Shown here: positions 42,718 through 51,206 of the stretch, in pieces | How the letters are laid out: each line of letters starts with the position of its first letter | Position numbering within the stretch: the first letter of the stretch is position 1 | Assembly: GCF_001870785.1 (NCBI RefSeq) | Contig: NZ_MOLV01000004.1 | Location: 310,001-374,000, forward strand | Direction: 5' to 3' | Length of the DNA: 64,000 bases | DNA from: Exiguobacterium sp. KRL4 | GTDB lineage: Bacteria > Bacillota > Bacilli > Exiguobacteriales > Exiguobacteriaceae | Program-made: the position numbers and the translations under genes | Notes under the pieces: generated by a model | Databases searched by the model: none | What the model was told of the DNA's origin: nothing | What the model saw: only the letters and a program-made list of their open reading frames with translations

Positions 42718-42743
42718 AAAAAACATGATAATCATGTTTTTTT
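42718..42743 (+). terminator. Terminator-like hairpin in the AT-rich region
   Basis: AAAAACATG-ATAAT-CATGTTTTTTT; short stem with a long T run. Confidence 0.6.
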
Positions 42744-42912
42744 ATAATGGCTAATAAGCAAATAAATTGATTTTAAGTCATAAAAATTTTACGGATTTGA
42801 TTTAAAGTTCAGTTGATCAACGTTTAGAAAATCGTATTTTAAAAACTATGTTCTCGACGTTGATTTCCAGATTTATAGCATAAATTTGTTAACTTGTGTA
42901 TAACAGATTTAG

Positions 42913-42936
42913 AATATTCGTTATCGAATATTTTTT
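42913..42936 (+). terminator. Terminator-like hairpin 75 bases upstream of the 43011 gene
   Basis: AATATTCG-TTAT-CGAATATT followed by TTTT. The stem is AT-rich and moderately stable. Confidence 0.55.
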
Positions 42937-43010
42937 AACTTCTTTGCGATGTACGCTATAGAAACGGAACTAATGTCTCATCCGATTCCAAGTTAAGAGA
43001 AGGTGGAATT

Positions 43011-43808
43011 ATGCTGAATTATAAAGTGAACGTATATATGAGCAAAGGTACACGACCTAAGACAAGCAGTACCAACACGATAAAAAACTTAGTCTATACC
43101 AGTCAATTTTTATCGCATACACCCGTTCAACTGTTACACCAACTCATTTTTAATCGTTTGACGTTGGAACAGGAAAAAAATCAGAGTCTCATGTACACGT
43201 TAGAAGTGAACACGGTCGTTGATCAATATGTCATCGATGTTCGTCTGTACACAGATGAAGCGGTCTGTGCGACGATTGAACGTGGATTGATCGAACTGAT
43301 TGAACGTGAAGAAGTGCGGCATATCCCACCGCTTGAAATCGGAAAACCTGATTTCGCAGAGTTTGCTCACCTCGTTCTCCACGTCAAACCGGGCGCACTC
43401 CGAATCGATCAAGCAAAAATGCAAGAGATTTTTGGTGGATCAGGGGTGCACGGGAAGATCATCTTACAAAAAGAACGGATTGATAGCCGTGAACCCTGTC
43501 ATTCGATTCAATTGTTGATTGGTGGATCGGAAAAAAGTTTATATAGTTTATCGCATTATCAATTGGATCCATTATTCCGCAAGCATGGTCTATTGATCCA
43601 GTCGCTGAATTTGCTACCGTTCGATCTGTTTTCCATCCGCGATAAAGTGGCGATGTTATCTTCTGCCGATGCGAATCGTCTGTGGATTGATGATATTTCC
43701 ACCTCGAAGAATGGACGAAGTCATCAAATTTGTTTTAAGGACGGTCAGGAGTTCATGACGGTCATCTGTGATTTACACGGAGCGATTCGTTCCTATAAAT
43801 GTTCGTGA
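43011..43808 (+). CDS. Hypothetical protein, 265 residues
   Basis: This soluble protein has mixed alpha/beta content and a basic, polar N-terminus (SKGTRPKTSSTNT). It has no signal peptide, membrane helix or motif I recognise. The gene is supported by AGAAGGTGG upstream of ATG 43011 and by codon use like its neighbours. It is unusual in having a long AT-rich non-coding region upstream with terminator-like hairpins, so its expression may be conditional. Function unknown. Confidence 0.6.
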   Translation: MLNYKVNVYMSKGTRPKTSSTNTIKNLVYTSQFLSHTPVQLLHQLIFNRLTLEQEKNQSLMYTLEVNTVVDQYVIDVRLYTDEAVCATIERGLIELIEREEVRHIPPLEIGKPDFAEFAHLVLHVKPGALRIDQAKMQEIFGGSGVHGKIILQKERIDSREPCHSIQLLIGGSEKSLYSLSHYQLDPLFRKHGLLIQSLNLLPFDLFSIRDKVAMLSSADANRLWIDDISTSKNGRSHQICFKDGQEFMTVICDLHGAIRSYKCS

Positions 43809-43821
43809 ACGAGTCTTTGAC

Positions 43822-43847
43822 GTTTAACATGGTTTCATTTCGGTTAA
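43822..43847 (+). promoter_or_regulatory. Candidate SigB-type promoter of the DksA-like gene
   Basis: GTTTAA, a 14-base spacer and GGTTAA resemble the general-stress SigB consensus GTTTAA-N13-15-GGGTAT; the -10 is imperfect. Confidence 0.35.
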
Positions 43848-43893
43848 ATCCTTTAGAGAAGAAGTTGAAGCTAAAGAATTGGAGATGAACAAG

Positions 43894-44415
43894 ATGTTAT
43901 CAGAAAAACAAATCGAGACCTTTAAAACACGTCTACTTAAAGAAAAAGAAAAAACAGAAACGAATATCGAAAACCGGGAATTGGATTACGATACTGGCGA
44001 GTTATCAAATTATGATAACCACCCGGGCGATTCGGGGGACGAGTTGTTTTTACGTGAACGCGATCAGGCCATGACAGATATGCAGGAAGACATGTTATCC
44101 GACGTGGATTTGGCATTACAGGCAATTGACAATGGGACGTATGGCGTCTGTAAGGTCTGTGGAAAAGAAATCGAACTCGATCGTCTGGATATCATACCAG
44201 AGACGCTCCTTTGCATCGAACACGCAAAAGAAGAAGCTGAACGCGAAGGCAACGATCCGATGTCGCGTCCGAGTGAAGAAGATGTTCTAGATCCATCGGT
44301 CACGGCAACAGGGAAAGATATTGATGGTACAACGGATGGCTTCAGCAAAGTCAGTGAATTCGGAAATTCGGATACACCTTCTGATAAAGAAGATGGCATC
44401 GACCCGACCCGTTAA
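43894..44415 (+). CDS. TraR/DksA-type zinc-finger protein (YteA/YocK-like)
   Basis: The 173-residue protein has an N-terminal helical hairpin (about 1-80, rich in E/K/D; SNYDNHPGDSGDELFLRERD is typical of the YteA group). A zinc finger follows, CKVCGKEIELDRLDIIPETL then LCIEH, a C-x2-C...C-x2-H form. A long acidic, probably disordered tail completes it. Relatives act at the RNA polymerase secondary channel or are stress proteins of unclear role. ATG 43894 has GGAG nine bases upstream; ATG 43885 lies inside that site. It is monocistronic with a strong terminator. A SigB-like promoter would fit stress control. Confidence 0.8.
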   Translation: MLSEKQIETFKTRLLKEKEKTETNIENRELDYDTGELSNYDNHPGDSGDELFLRERDQAMTDMQEDMLSDVDLALQAIDNGTYGVCKVCGKEIELDRLDIIPETLLCIEHAKEEAEREGNDPMSRPSEEDVLDPSVTATGKDIDGTTDGFSKVSEFGNSDTPSDKEDGIDPTR

Positions 44416-44428
44416 GCCGATCCAGTTC

Positions 44429-44463
44429 AAAAACCGTTCATCGCTTGAGGATGAACGGTTTTT
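44429..44463. terminator. Bidirectional terminator
   Basis: AAAAACCGTTCATC pairs with GATGAACGGTTTTT around GCTTGAG. Confidence 0.88.
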
Positions 44464-44496
44464 GGTTTTAAAAGTGGTTGTTATTATCGGAAAATT

Positions 44497-44524
44497 TTGA
44501 CTTTTGACAAAAATTTGGTAGGAT
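44497..44524 (+). promoter_or_regulatory. Promoter of the aldehyde dehydrogenase gene
   Basis: TTGACT, a 16-base spacer and TAGGAT; a second TTGACA overlaps the spacer. It is followed by a cre box 34 bases later. Confidence 0.45.
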
Positions 44525-44557
44525 AGACAAGAGAGGTCATTTCATACAGGACAAAAA

Positions 44558-44571
44558 TGAAAGCGCATACA
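44558..44571 (+). promoter_or_regulatory. cre box downstream of the aldehyde dehydrogenase promoter
   Basis: TGAAAGCGCATACA fits the CcpA consensus WTGNAANCGNWNNCW completely (one deviation from the stricter form). Its place between promoter and start is typical of catabolite repression by roadblock. Confidence 0.55.
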
Positions 44572-44623
44572 TGAAATTACTTCTCGCCGCTTTGCCATTT
44601 TATTTTGAAGGAGGAATAGTAGC

Positions 44624-46144
44624 ATGATTTATGAGATTCCAAACACGCAAGGGTCGAAGGTACAATACAAGGATCGGTATGAAAACTTCATCAACGGAAA
44701 GTGGACAGCACCCGTCGGAGGCGAATACTTTGATAACATCACGCCAATCACAGGCAAAGTGTTATGCCAAGTCGCGCGTTCTGGAAAAGAAGATGTTGAG
44801 CTTGCACTTGATGCAGCACATGCAGCAAAAGACGCTTGGGGAAAAACATCTGTTGCAGAACGTTCCAATATCTTAAATAAAATCGCGAATCGGATGGAAG
44901 AAAATTTAGAGATGTTAGCGTATGCGGAAACACTGGAAAATGGAAAAGCGGTTCGGGAAACATTAAATGCCGACTTACCACTAGCAATTGACCATTTCCG
45001 CTATTTTGCAGGTGTCATTCGCGCTCAGGAAGGATCGATTGGTGAGTTGGATAATGATACGGTCGCTTATCATTTCCATGAGCCACTCGGTGTCGTTGGT
45101 CAAATCATTCCATGGAACTTCCCGATTCTGATGGCAGTCTGGAAACTGGCACCAGCACTCGCAGCGGGGAACTGTGTTGTTTTAAAACCAGCGGAACAGA
45201 CGCCGGCTAGCATCATGTTGTTGATGGAATTGATTGAAGACTTATTGCCAGCAGGTGTCTTGAATATCGTTAATGGATTTGGACTCGAAACAGGAAAACC
45301 CCTTGCCTCGAGTAAACGGATCGCGAAAATTGCTTTTACGGGAGAAACGACGACGGGACGACTCATCATGCAATATGCCTCCCAAAACATCATTCCCGTC
45401 ACGCTTGAGCTAGGTGGAAAATCACCGAATATCTTCTTCGCGGACATCATGGAGGCGGATGATGCCTTCTTCGATAAAGCGATTGAAGGATTACTGATGT
45501 TTGCCTTGAATCAAGGGGAAGTCTGTACGTGTCCATCGCGTGCCTTAATTGAAGAATCGATTTATGAGCCGTTCATGGAACGTGTGCTCGAACGGGTCAA
45601 AGCAATCAAGTTAGGGAATCCGCTTGACGCGGACGTCATGATGGGCGCACAAGCATCAAGCGAACAGATGGAAAAAATTCTTTCCTATCTCGAAATCGGA
45701 AAATCTGAAGGGGCAGAATGTCTGATTGGCGGAGAACGGAACCACCTCGACGGGGATTTAGCGGAAGGGTACTATATCCAACCAACCATCTTTAAAGGGC
45801 ACAACAAGATGCGGATTTTCCAAGAAGAGATTTTTGGTCCCGTTCTATCGGTCACAACTTTCAAGACCGAAGAAGAAGCCTTACAAATTGCGAATGACAC
45901 GTTGTATGGTCTAGGAGCCGGCGTTTGGACGCGTGACATGAACAGAGCCTATCGGTTCGGGCGGGCAATCGAGGCAGGACGCGTCTGGACGAATTGTTAC
46001 CATCAGTACCCAGCACATGCTGCGTTCGGTGGGTATAAGATGTCTGGGATCGGCCGCGAAAACCATAAGATGATGCTCAACCATTACCAACGGACCAAAA
46101 ATCTACTTGTCAGTTACAGTCCGGACAAACTTGGTTTCTTCTAA
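44624..46144 (+). CDS. NAD-dependent aldehyde dehydrogenase (AcoD/AldA type)
   Basis: The 506-residue enzyme oxidises aldehydes, probably acetaldehyde, to the acid. The length and the sequence [19 protein letters not shown]-like start match AcoD-type enzymes. Visible are the NAD site ([29 protein letters not shown]), the general-base glutamate in LELGGKSPN and the catalytic cysteine in [11 protein letters not shown]. The next gene encodes DUF779, a common partner. RBS GAAGGAGGAA precedes ATG 44624. A cre box before it suggests repression by glucose. Confidence 0.9.
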   Translation: MIYEIPNTQGSKVQYKDRYENFINGKWTAPVGGEYFDNITPITGKVLCQVARSGKEDVELALDAAHAAKDAWGKTSVAERSNILNKIANRMEENLEMLAYAETLENGKAVRETLNADLPLAIDHFRYFAGVIRAQEGSIGELDNDTVAYHFHEPLGVVGQIIPWNFPILMAVWKLAPALAAGNCVVLKPAEQTPASIMLLMELIEDLLPAGVLNIVNGFGLETGKPLASSKRIAKIAFTGETTTGRLIMQYASQNIIPVTLELGGKSPNIFFADIMEADDAFFDKAIEGLLMFALNQGEVCTCPSRALIEESIYEPFMERVLERVKAIKLGNPLDADVMMGAQASSEQMEKILSYLEIGKSEGAECLIGGERNHLDGDLAEGYYIQPTIFKGHNKMRIFQEEIFGPVLSVTTFKTEEEALQIANDTLYGLGAGVWTRDMNRAYRFGRAIEAGRVWTNCYHQYPAHAAFGGYKMSGIGRENHKMMLNHYQRTKNLLVSYSPDKLGFF

Positions 46145-46166
46145 AATGAAGAAAGGGTGTGGCGAC

Positions 46167-46535
46167 GTGGTCGAACGTGTGCTTGCGACGGATGCTGGTT
46201 TAGAATTGATTGAATTGCTGAAGGCGAAACACGGACCGCTGATGTTCCATCAATCAGGTGGCTGTTGTGACGGGAGCTCCCCGATGTGTTTTGCAGAAGG
46301 GGATTTATTTTTAGGAGATCATGATTTATGGATTGGAACGATTGGTGGCTGTCCGTTTTATATTCATGAAGATCAATATGAATACTGGAAACATACGCAA
46401 CTGATCATTGATGTTGTCAACGGAAGAGGAGGCATGTTTTCATTAGAAGGGGTCGAAGGAAAACGTTTTTTGACACGATCGCGTGCCTTTACTCCAGACG
46501 AATATGCAGAACTCACGGCATCTGCCAAACCATAA
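46167..46535 (+). CDS. DUF779 protein, aldehyde dehydrogenase partner
   Basis: The 122-residue protein has a cysteine-rich loop (FHQSGGCCDGSSPMCF) that may bind a metal, then a conserved TIGGCPFYI and YWKHTQLIIDV. DUF779 is recurrently found beside aldehyde dehydrogenase genes and its role is unknown; maturation or protection of the enzyme is possible. I chose GTG 46167 because AAAGGG lies nine bases upstream. An in-frame ATG at 46146 is possible. It is in the aldehyde dehydrogenase operon and ends at a terminator. Confidence 0.82.
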   Translation: MVERVLATDAGLELIELLKAKHGPLMFHQSGGCCDGSSPMCFAEGDLFLGDHDLWIGTIGGCPFYIHEDQYEYWKHTQLIIDVVNGRGGMFSLEGVEGKRFLTRSRAFTPDEYAELTASAKP

Positions 46536-46544
46536 AGCAGGAAG

Positions 46545-46610
46545 AAAAAACACCTCGCTCAAATTTTTAAGGGATGAATCCTTAAACAATCGAGCTGAAG
46601 GTGTTTTTTT
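46545..46610 (+). terminator. Terminator of the aldehyde dehydrogenase operon
   Basis: AAAAAACACCT pairs with AGGTGTTTTTTT, enclosing GCTC/GAGC and TTTAAGG/CCTTAAA stems. Confidence 0.8.
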
Positions 46611-46642
46611 ATAACTCAAAAAGTCAAATGAGAGGTCATGTT

Positions 46643-46670
46643 TTGTTTCTGGGCTGCGACACGTTATAAT
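46643..46670 (+). promoter_or_regulatory. Promoter of the thioredoxin-like gene
   Basis: TTGTTT, a 16-base spacer and a perfect TATAAT lie 33 bases before the ATG. Confidence 0.6.
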
Positions 46671-46703
46671 TGAAAGATATTTTACAAAAAAGGAGGGGGA
46701 GAC

Positions 46704-47045
46704 ATGGCAACGTTTCAAGAGCTAACGTCAATCGAAGCCGTAAGGGATTTTTATCTTAAGCAATCGGCAAGTTTTATCTATATCTCCAGTCCGGGCTGTG
46801 GCGTCTGCGCCTCGTTGTTTCCACAAATCGAACCTATTTTAACAAACCATCCCGAATTTCGGTCAGCGCATGTCGATTTGAGTATCGTACCGGGAATCGT
46901 TGGAGAATTTTCCGTATTTACAGCTCCCGCTTTGTTGTTTTTTTTTCAAGGAAAAGAAATTCATCGAGAAGCGCGGATCGTTCCGATCGAACCGTTTACA
47001 CGGAAAGTCGAACAGCTTAGTCGATTGGTGGCATCGATAAACTGA
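46704..47045 (+). CDS. Thioredoxin-like protein
   Basis: The 113-residue thioredoxin-fold protein has the redox motif CGVC (PGCGVCASLF) and the cis-proline in FTAPALLFF. The CGVC dithiol suggests a disulfide reductase or a specialised thiol exchange role, not classic CGPC thioredoxin. There is no signal peptide, so it is cytosolic. RBS AAAGGAGGGGG precedes ATG 46704. It starts a short run of same-direction genes. Confidence 0.85.
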   Translation: MATFQELTSIEAVRDFYLKQSASFIYISSPGCGVCASLFPQIEPILTNHPEFRSAHVDLSIVPGIVGEFSVFTAPALLFFFQGKEIHREARIVPIEPFTRKVEQLSRLVASIN

Positions 47046-47076
47046 AAAAATCCAACATCGTCAGGAGGAAACAATC

Positions 47077-48093
47077 ATGCGCTTTCCCTTTTTAGGCTGG
47101 ACCGGACAAACGATTGGAGTGACAGCCCCGTCTTCTGGGGTGCTGGAAGACTTACATGCATTGCTGGAAGAAGCAACGTTACGTTTACAGGATCGGCAAA
47201 TGGCAGTCAAAATCGGACAAACGGTTTGGACGCAACATCAGGCGGAAAGTGCTCCGGCTCAATCGCGCGCAGACGAATTGAATGAGATGCTACAAAATCC
47301 AGACATTGATGCGATCATTCCACCCTTTGGAGGGGAACGGGCGATTGATGTGTTACCGTTTCTGGATTTCGGACGAATCCCGGCAAAGTGGCTGCTCGGT
47401 TATTCTGATATCAGTACTGTATTGTTTGCCATCACGGTCAAGACAGGCATTGCGACGGCGCATGGACCGAACTTCGTAGACATGCGCAGCGAAGAGTGGG
47501 ATGAAACGACGACGGCCTGGCGGCGTGTGCTGGCTACGCCTGCCGGAGGAACAGTCACGCAGTGGACGTCTGATCTGTACCAAACCAAGTGGAATCATTC
47601 GGAACGACCGGACCGTTACATGTATCATCTTGATGCAACGACAGAGTGGAAAACAATGGATCCAACACAAAAGCAGGCATCCGGCCGGTTGCTTGGCGGA
47701 TGTCTTGAGACAATTCGTCATCTCATCGGAACACCGTACGGAGGAGTTGAAGCGTTTCAGGCAAATCAGATCAATGAAGAACCTATCCTTTGGTACTTCG
47801 AGGTGTCGGAAGCCAGTGCCACCGATGTCCACCGTTCACTGATGCAGATGTACCTCGCCGGTTGGTTCAAGCAGGCATCCGGAATCGTGTTTGGAAGAAC
47901 GGCAGGCGGACGGACCATCGAGGATTATACGATAGTAGATGTCTATGAGACGTTTAAAAGGATGTTGGACATTCCGGTGTTTTACGATCTTGACATCGGA
48001 CATCAACCGCCGCAAATGACACTCGTCAACGGGGCGTCAGCGACCATCACGATTCAAGGAAAAGATTCTAGATTAGACATGACCTTTCAGTAA
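47077..48093 (+). CDS. S66-family peptidase (MccF/LD-carboxypeptidase-like)
   Basis: The 338-residue serine peptidase of family S66 has the nucleophile serine in LLGYSDIST, the catalytic glutamate in GRLLGGCLETI and the histidine in DIGHQPPQMT. IGVTAPSSGV is the usual start of the fold. MccF-like members cleave microcin C7 or related acyl-aminoacyl adenylates. Others trim murein tetrapeptides as LD-carboxypeptidases (LdcA). The absence of a signal peptide and the FGRTAGG loop lean to MccF-like. RBS AGGAGG precedes ATG 47077. Confidence 0.85.
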   Translation: MRFPFLGWTGQTIGVTAPSSGVLEDLHALLEEATLRLQDRQMAVKIGQTVWTQHQAESAPAQSRADELNEMLQNPDIDAIIPPFGGERAIDVLPFLDFGRIPAKWLLGYSDISTVLFAITVKTGIATAHGPNFVDMRSEEWDETTTAWRRVLATPAGGTVTQWTSDLYQTKWNHSERPDRYMYHLDATTEWKTMDPTQKQASGRLLGGCLETIRHLIGTPYGGVEAFQANQINEEPILWYFEVSEASATDVHRSLMQMYLAGWFKQASGIVFGRTAGGRTIEDYTIVDVYETFKRMLDIPVFYDLDIGHQPPQMTLVNGASATITIQGKDSRLDMTFQ

Positions 48094-48113
48094 TCTAGAA
48101 GAGGAGGACAGAT

Positions 48114-48455
48114 ATGGCGAGTCGGAAGTTTCAATCGTTAGCAGCCTATAAACGGGTGCACATCAATCCGGAAACACGTCGGATGACCTTACCTGAACCA
48201 TTTTATGATGCGTTACAGTTAAAAGATGAACTGATGTTGGCACAGGTCGGTCAAGTGCTGATTATACGCAATCCACAAGAACTTGTAACGACAGAAACGG
48301 ATTTGCTGTCCGACATCGTTGAAGAAGGATTCACAGGACAAGAATTAGTTCAAGAATTTGCTTACCGAAAGGCGCAACACGAACATCGTCTGCGGCAACA
48401 AATTTTACAAGAAGAGGACAGCGAATCCTCGGCACAACTACAAATCGATTTATAA
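48114..48455 (+). CDS. AbrB/SpoVT-like small DNA-binding-type protein
   Basis: The 113-residue protein has residues about 14-55 (KRVHINPETRRMTLPEPFYDAL...VLIIRNP) that recall a SpoVT/AbrB swapped-hairpin domain. A charged helical tail follows (EFAYRKAQHEHRLRQQI). Such domains bind DNA as antitoxins or global regulators; no toxin gene is adjacent. RBS AGAGGAGGA precedes ATG 48114, 20 bases after the S66 gene. The domain call is tentative. Confidence 0.55.
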   Translation: MASRKFQSLAAYKRVHINPETRRMTLPEPFYDALQLKDELMLAQVGQVLIIRNPQELVTTETDLLSDIVEEGFTGQELVQEFAYRKAQHEHRLRQQILQEEDSESSAQLQIDL

Positions 48456-48478
48456 GAGTGGATGAGGAGTGGAAAGTA

Positions 48479-49423
48479 ATGCGTAAACGAACAAAAATCG
48501 GCTTAGGCGTCATCGGGTCAGGAATGCTCGCAGCAAGTTATTACTTTTATGAAATGGCGATTGCGACTAACCCTAAACCCTTTTTATCGAACAATCGTGA
48601 TCTCAGCGACGAGATGGTCCGCTTGATGCAACCCGGTCAAACGTGGATCAAAGAACAGCCGCTGGAGCTGATTGAAGTAAAAGCCCATGACGGATTAACG
48701 TTGCGCGGTCATTATTTGCCACCGCTCATTCCATCCAACCGTGTTGTGATTTTAGTTCATGGATACGGCGGTGTCGGAACAGACTTAGCCGGATTTGCGT
48801 ATCTGTACCATCAAGCTGGTTTCCATGTCATGATGCCGGACAACCGCGGACACGGAAAAAGTGACGGGAACTACATTGGTTTTGGTTGGCATGACCGGGA
48901 AGATTGTCTCCGATGGACAGAATATCTGGTTGCTCGTCTTGGTCAAGAGAGTGCAATTTTCTTGCACGGTGTCTCTATGGGCGGGGCGACCGTCCTGATG
49001 ACAAGTGGTGAAGTTTTACCACGGCAAATCAAAGGCATCATTTCCGATTGTGCTTATACGTCGGTCAATGCGGTTCTTTCCTATCAGATGAAACGGATGT
49101 ATCGTTTGCCGCACTTTCCGTTTTTGACGATGACAAGCATCTTAACGAAACTAAAAGCAGGCTATTTTTTCAGTGAAGCTTCCGCACTCAAGCAAGTGAA
49201 GCGTGCAACGGTTCCGATTTTATTTTTACACGGCGGAGCCGATACGTTTGTTCCAACCTCGATGGTCTATGAACTGTATCAAGCCTGCCCGACGGAAAAG
49301 GAATTGGTAGTCATTCCAAATGCCGCTCATGCGATGGCTTATTTTGAAGATCCGGACACATATGATACGGTCGTTGAAAAATTTGTCCGACGGATTTTAG
49401 GCGAACCAATGGAACAAGTATAA
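48479..49423 (+). CDS. Alpha/beta hydrolase, membrane-anchored (YqkD-like)
   Basis: The 314-residue alpha/beta hydrolase has an N-terminal hydrophobic segment (residues about 7-24, IGLGVIGSGMLAASYYF) that may anchor it or export it. The catalytic triad is visible: serine in LHGVSMGGAT, aspartate in HGGADTFV and histidine in NAAHAMAYF. The oxyanion motif HGYGGVG precedes. It resembles B. subtilis YqkD; the substrate is unknown (esterase or peptidase-like). ATG 48479 has GAGGAG nine bases upstream, and the in-frame GTG 48458 lies before that site. Confidence 0.82.
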   Translation: MRKRTKIGLGVIGSGMLAASYYFYEMAIATNPKPFLSNNRDLSDEMVRLMQPGQTWIKEQPLELIEVKAHDGLTLRGHYLPPLIPSNRVVILVHGYGGVGTDLAGFAYLYHQAGFHVMMPDNRGHGKSDGNYIGFGWHDREDCLRWTEYLVARLGQESAIFLHGVSMGGATVLMTSGEVLPRQIKGIISDCAYTSVNAVLSYQMKRMYRLPHFPFLTMTSILTKLKAGYFFSEASALKQVKRATVPILFLHGGADTFVPTSMVYELYQACPTEKELVVIPNAAHAMAYFEDPDTYDTVVEKFVRRILGEPMEQV

Positions 49424-49440
49424 AAAAATGAATGAAACCG

Positions 49441-49469
49441 TTGACATGAAAAACACTATTTAGTATTCT
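49441..49469 (+). promoter_or_regulatory. Promoter of tRNA-Leu
   Basis: Perfect TTGACA, a 17-base spacer and TATTCT end 16 bases before the tRNA. Confidence 0.8.
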
Positions 49470-49485
49470 AATAACATAAATAGAA

Positions 49486-49569
49486 GTCGTCGTGGCGGAA
49501 CTGGTAGACGCGCTAGACTCAGAATCTAGTGGTGGCAACACCGTGGAGGTTCAAGTCCTCTCGGCGGCA
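49486..49569 (+). tRNA. tRNA-Leu(CAG)
   Basis: This is an 84-base class II tRNA. The acceptor is GTCGTCG/CGGCGGC (with G-T pairs), the anticodon stem CTAGA/TCTAG around CTCAGAA gives anticodon CAG (49520-49522). The long variable arm is GGTGGCAACACC and the T arm GAGG-TTCAAGT-CCTC. The discriminator is A and CCA is not encoded. It stands alone with its own promoter and terminator. Confidence 0.94.
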
Positions 49570-49580
49570 TTTGTAAGTGA

Positions 49581-49621
49581 AAATAGGAGTATTCTTCGCG
49601 AGAAGAGCGCTCCTATTTTTT
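49581..49621 (+). terminator. Terminator of tRNA-Leu
   Basis: AAATAGGAG pairs with CTCCTATTT, with inner CTTC/GAAG pairing, followed by T residues. Confidence 0.82.
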
Positions 49622-49759
49622 ATGGAAAAAATCTTGATTCATGTCCTTAATAAGTTTGTTCGTAAAATTTGAATTTTTCTGATAAAATATGTGTTAAGGA
49701 AAAGATTTTGAGTAAATTACAAGGGAGAAGGCATTTGTCTTCAAGAGAGGAGTAACAAC

Positions 49760-50524
49760 ATGAAAAAGCATTTATCGGTTTTATTTTTACTGCTCAGCTG
49801 TTTAATGGTATTGAGTGCATGCAGTATCGGATCACAAGACGAGGTTTCGAAAGACAAGACGTACAAAGTCGGAATCGATGTCACATATCCACCGTTTGAA
49901 TATAAAGACGGGGACACATATAAAGGAATCGATATTGATATCATCAAAGCCATTGCGAAGGATCAAGGTTTTAAAATCAAGTTTGAAGCAATGGATTTCA
50001 GCGGAATCATTCCAGCCCTTCAAGCCAATCAATTGGATGTCGCGATTGCTGGTATGAGCATCACACCGGAGCGGAAAAAAGTCGTGACGTTCTCAGACCC
50101 TTACTTTAAAGCCGGATTGATTTTAGTCGTCAAAGATGACAACAATAAAATTAAGTCGGTCGATGATTTGAAAGGACAGAAAGTAGCTGTCAAAAAGGGA
50201 ACGACAGGTGCAAAATATGCGACGGACAATGCAGATAAGCTAGGCATTACAGTCACGCAATTCAATGACAGTCCGGCGATGTTCCAGGAAGTCAAAAATG
50301 GAAACGCGGCTGCCTTGATTGAAGATTATCCGGTCATCTCGTATGCGAACAAACAACAAAACCTCGGTCTGAAACTCGTCGGAGACCGTTTGAATGGCGA
50401 TAATTACGGAATCGCCGTCTTAAAAGGTGAAAACGAAGAGTTGATGAAAAAAATCAACAAAGGACTCGCTAACTTGAAAGAAAGCGGCGAGTACGACAAA
50501 ATCGTCGATACGTATTTAAAATAA
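49760..50524 (+). CDS. Amino-acid ABC transporter binding lipoprotein (ArtP/GlnH-like)
   Basis: The 254-residue protein has a signal peptide ending in lipobox LSAC (cysteine about residue 21) and a family 3 binding fold. Typical segments are YKVGIDVTYPPFEYKDGDTY, DVAIAGMSITPERKKVVTFS and PYFKAGLILVV. It captures arginine, glutamine or a similar amino acid for the downstream permease and ATPase. RBS AGAGAGGAG precedes ATG 49760. First gene of a complete three-gene uptake operon. Confidence 0.9.
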   Translation: MKKHLSVLFLLLSCLMVLSACSIGSQDEVSKDKTYKVGIDVTYPPFEYKDGDTYKGIDIDIIKAIAKDQGFKIKFEAMDFSGIIPALQANQLDVAIAGMSITPERKKVVTFSDPYFKAGLILVVKDDNNKIKSVDDLKGQKVAVKKGTTGAKYATDNADKLGITVTQFNDSPAMFQEVKNGNAAALIEDYPVISYANKQQNLGLKLVGDRLNGDNYGIAVLKGENEELMKKINKGLANLKESGEYDKIVDTYLK

Positions 50525-50561
50525 GAAGATTTGAACGAAAGACAAGGGAGTTGAGTCACTG

Positions 50562-51206
50562 ATGGAAGTCGCAAAAACGGCGTTTCCGTTTTTCTTGGAA
50601 GGGTTACAAATTACCCTCTATATCTTTATCATCGCGGTCATCGTTGGATTTTTAATCGGCTTGATCGTCGCATTGATGCGTTTGTCTCCACTGAAGATTT
50701 TAAACGGAATCGCCATCGTCTACATCGATGTCATCCGCGGGACACCGTTCATCGTCCAGTTATTTTTCATCTATTTTGGACTCAATTCGCTCGAGTGGTT
50801 GTCGATGGACCGAATGTATGCCGGAATCCTGACAGTCGCGATTAATGCTGGAGCCTACTTCGCAGAAATCATCCGAGCCGGGATTCAATCGATTGATAAA
50901 GGTCAAACCGAAGCGTCCCGTTCACTTGGGATGACAGGATCTCAAACGATGACACAAATCATTTTGCCGCAAGCCTTTCGCCGGATGTTACCGACGATTA
51001 CGAACCAATCGATCATCAGCTTAAAAGATACGTCGTTACTATCGATCATCGGTATCGCGGATTTGACGCAACAGGGACAAGTGCAACAGGCGACGACGTT
51101 TGAACCATTCATCGTCTGGACGGTCGTCGGTCTGATGTACTTCGTCGTCATCTATCTCCTTTCACTGTTAGGGAAATTCTTGGAACGGAGGTTTACGCTA
51201 CGATGA
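50562..51206 (+). CDS. Amino-acid ABC transporter permease (ArtQ/GlnP-like)
   Basis: The 214-residue HisM-family permease has five helices and the EAA loop ([20 protein letters not shown]). [15 protein letters not shown] is the conserved family motif. It probably forms a homodimer channel for the amino acid delivered by the upstream lipoprotein. It lies 37 bases after that gene and its stop overlaps the ATPase start by four bases. Confidence 0.91.
   Translation: MEVAKTAFPFFLEGLQITLYIFIIAVIVGFLIGLIVALMRLSPLKILNGIAIVYIDVIRGTPFIVQLFFIYFGLNSLEWLSMDRMYAGILTVAINAGAYFAEIIRAGIQSIDKGQTEASRSLGMTGSQTMTQIILPQAFRRMLPTITNQSIISLKDTSLLSIIGIADLTQQGQVQQATTFEPFIVWTVVGLMYFVVIYLLSLLGKFLERRFTLR

Larger units (their letters stand above)
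42626..43010. other. AT-rich non-coding region with two internal terminator-like hairpins
   Basis: No credible CDS is seen in any frame. The region holds two T-tailed hairpins (42718-42743 and 42913-42936) and several AT-rich promoter-like words. It may encode a small RNA, or be a regulated leader of the unknown gene at 43011. Confidence 0.5.
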
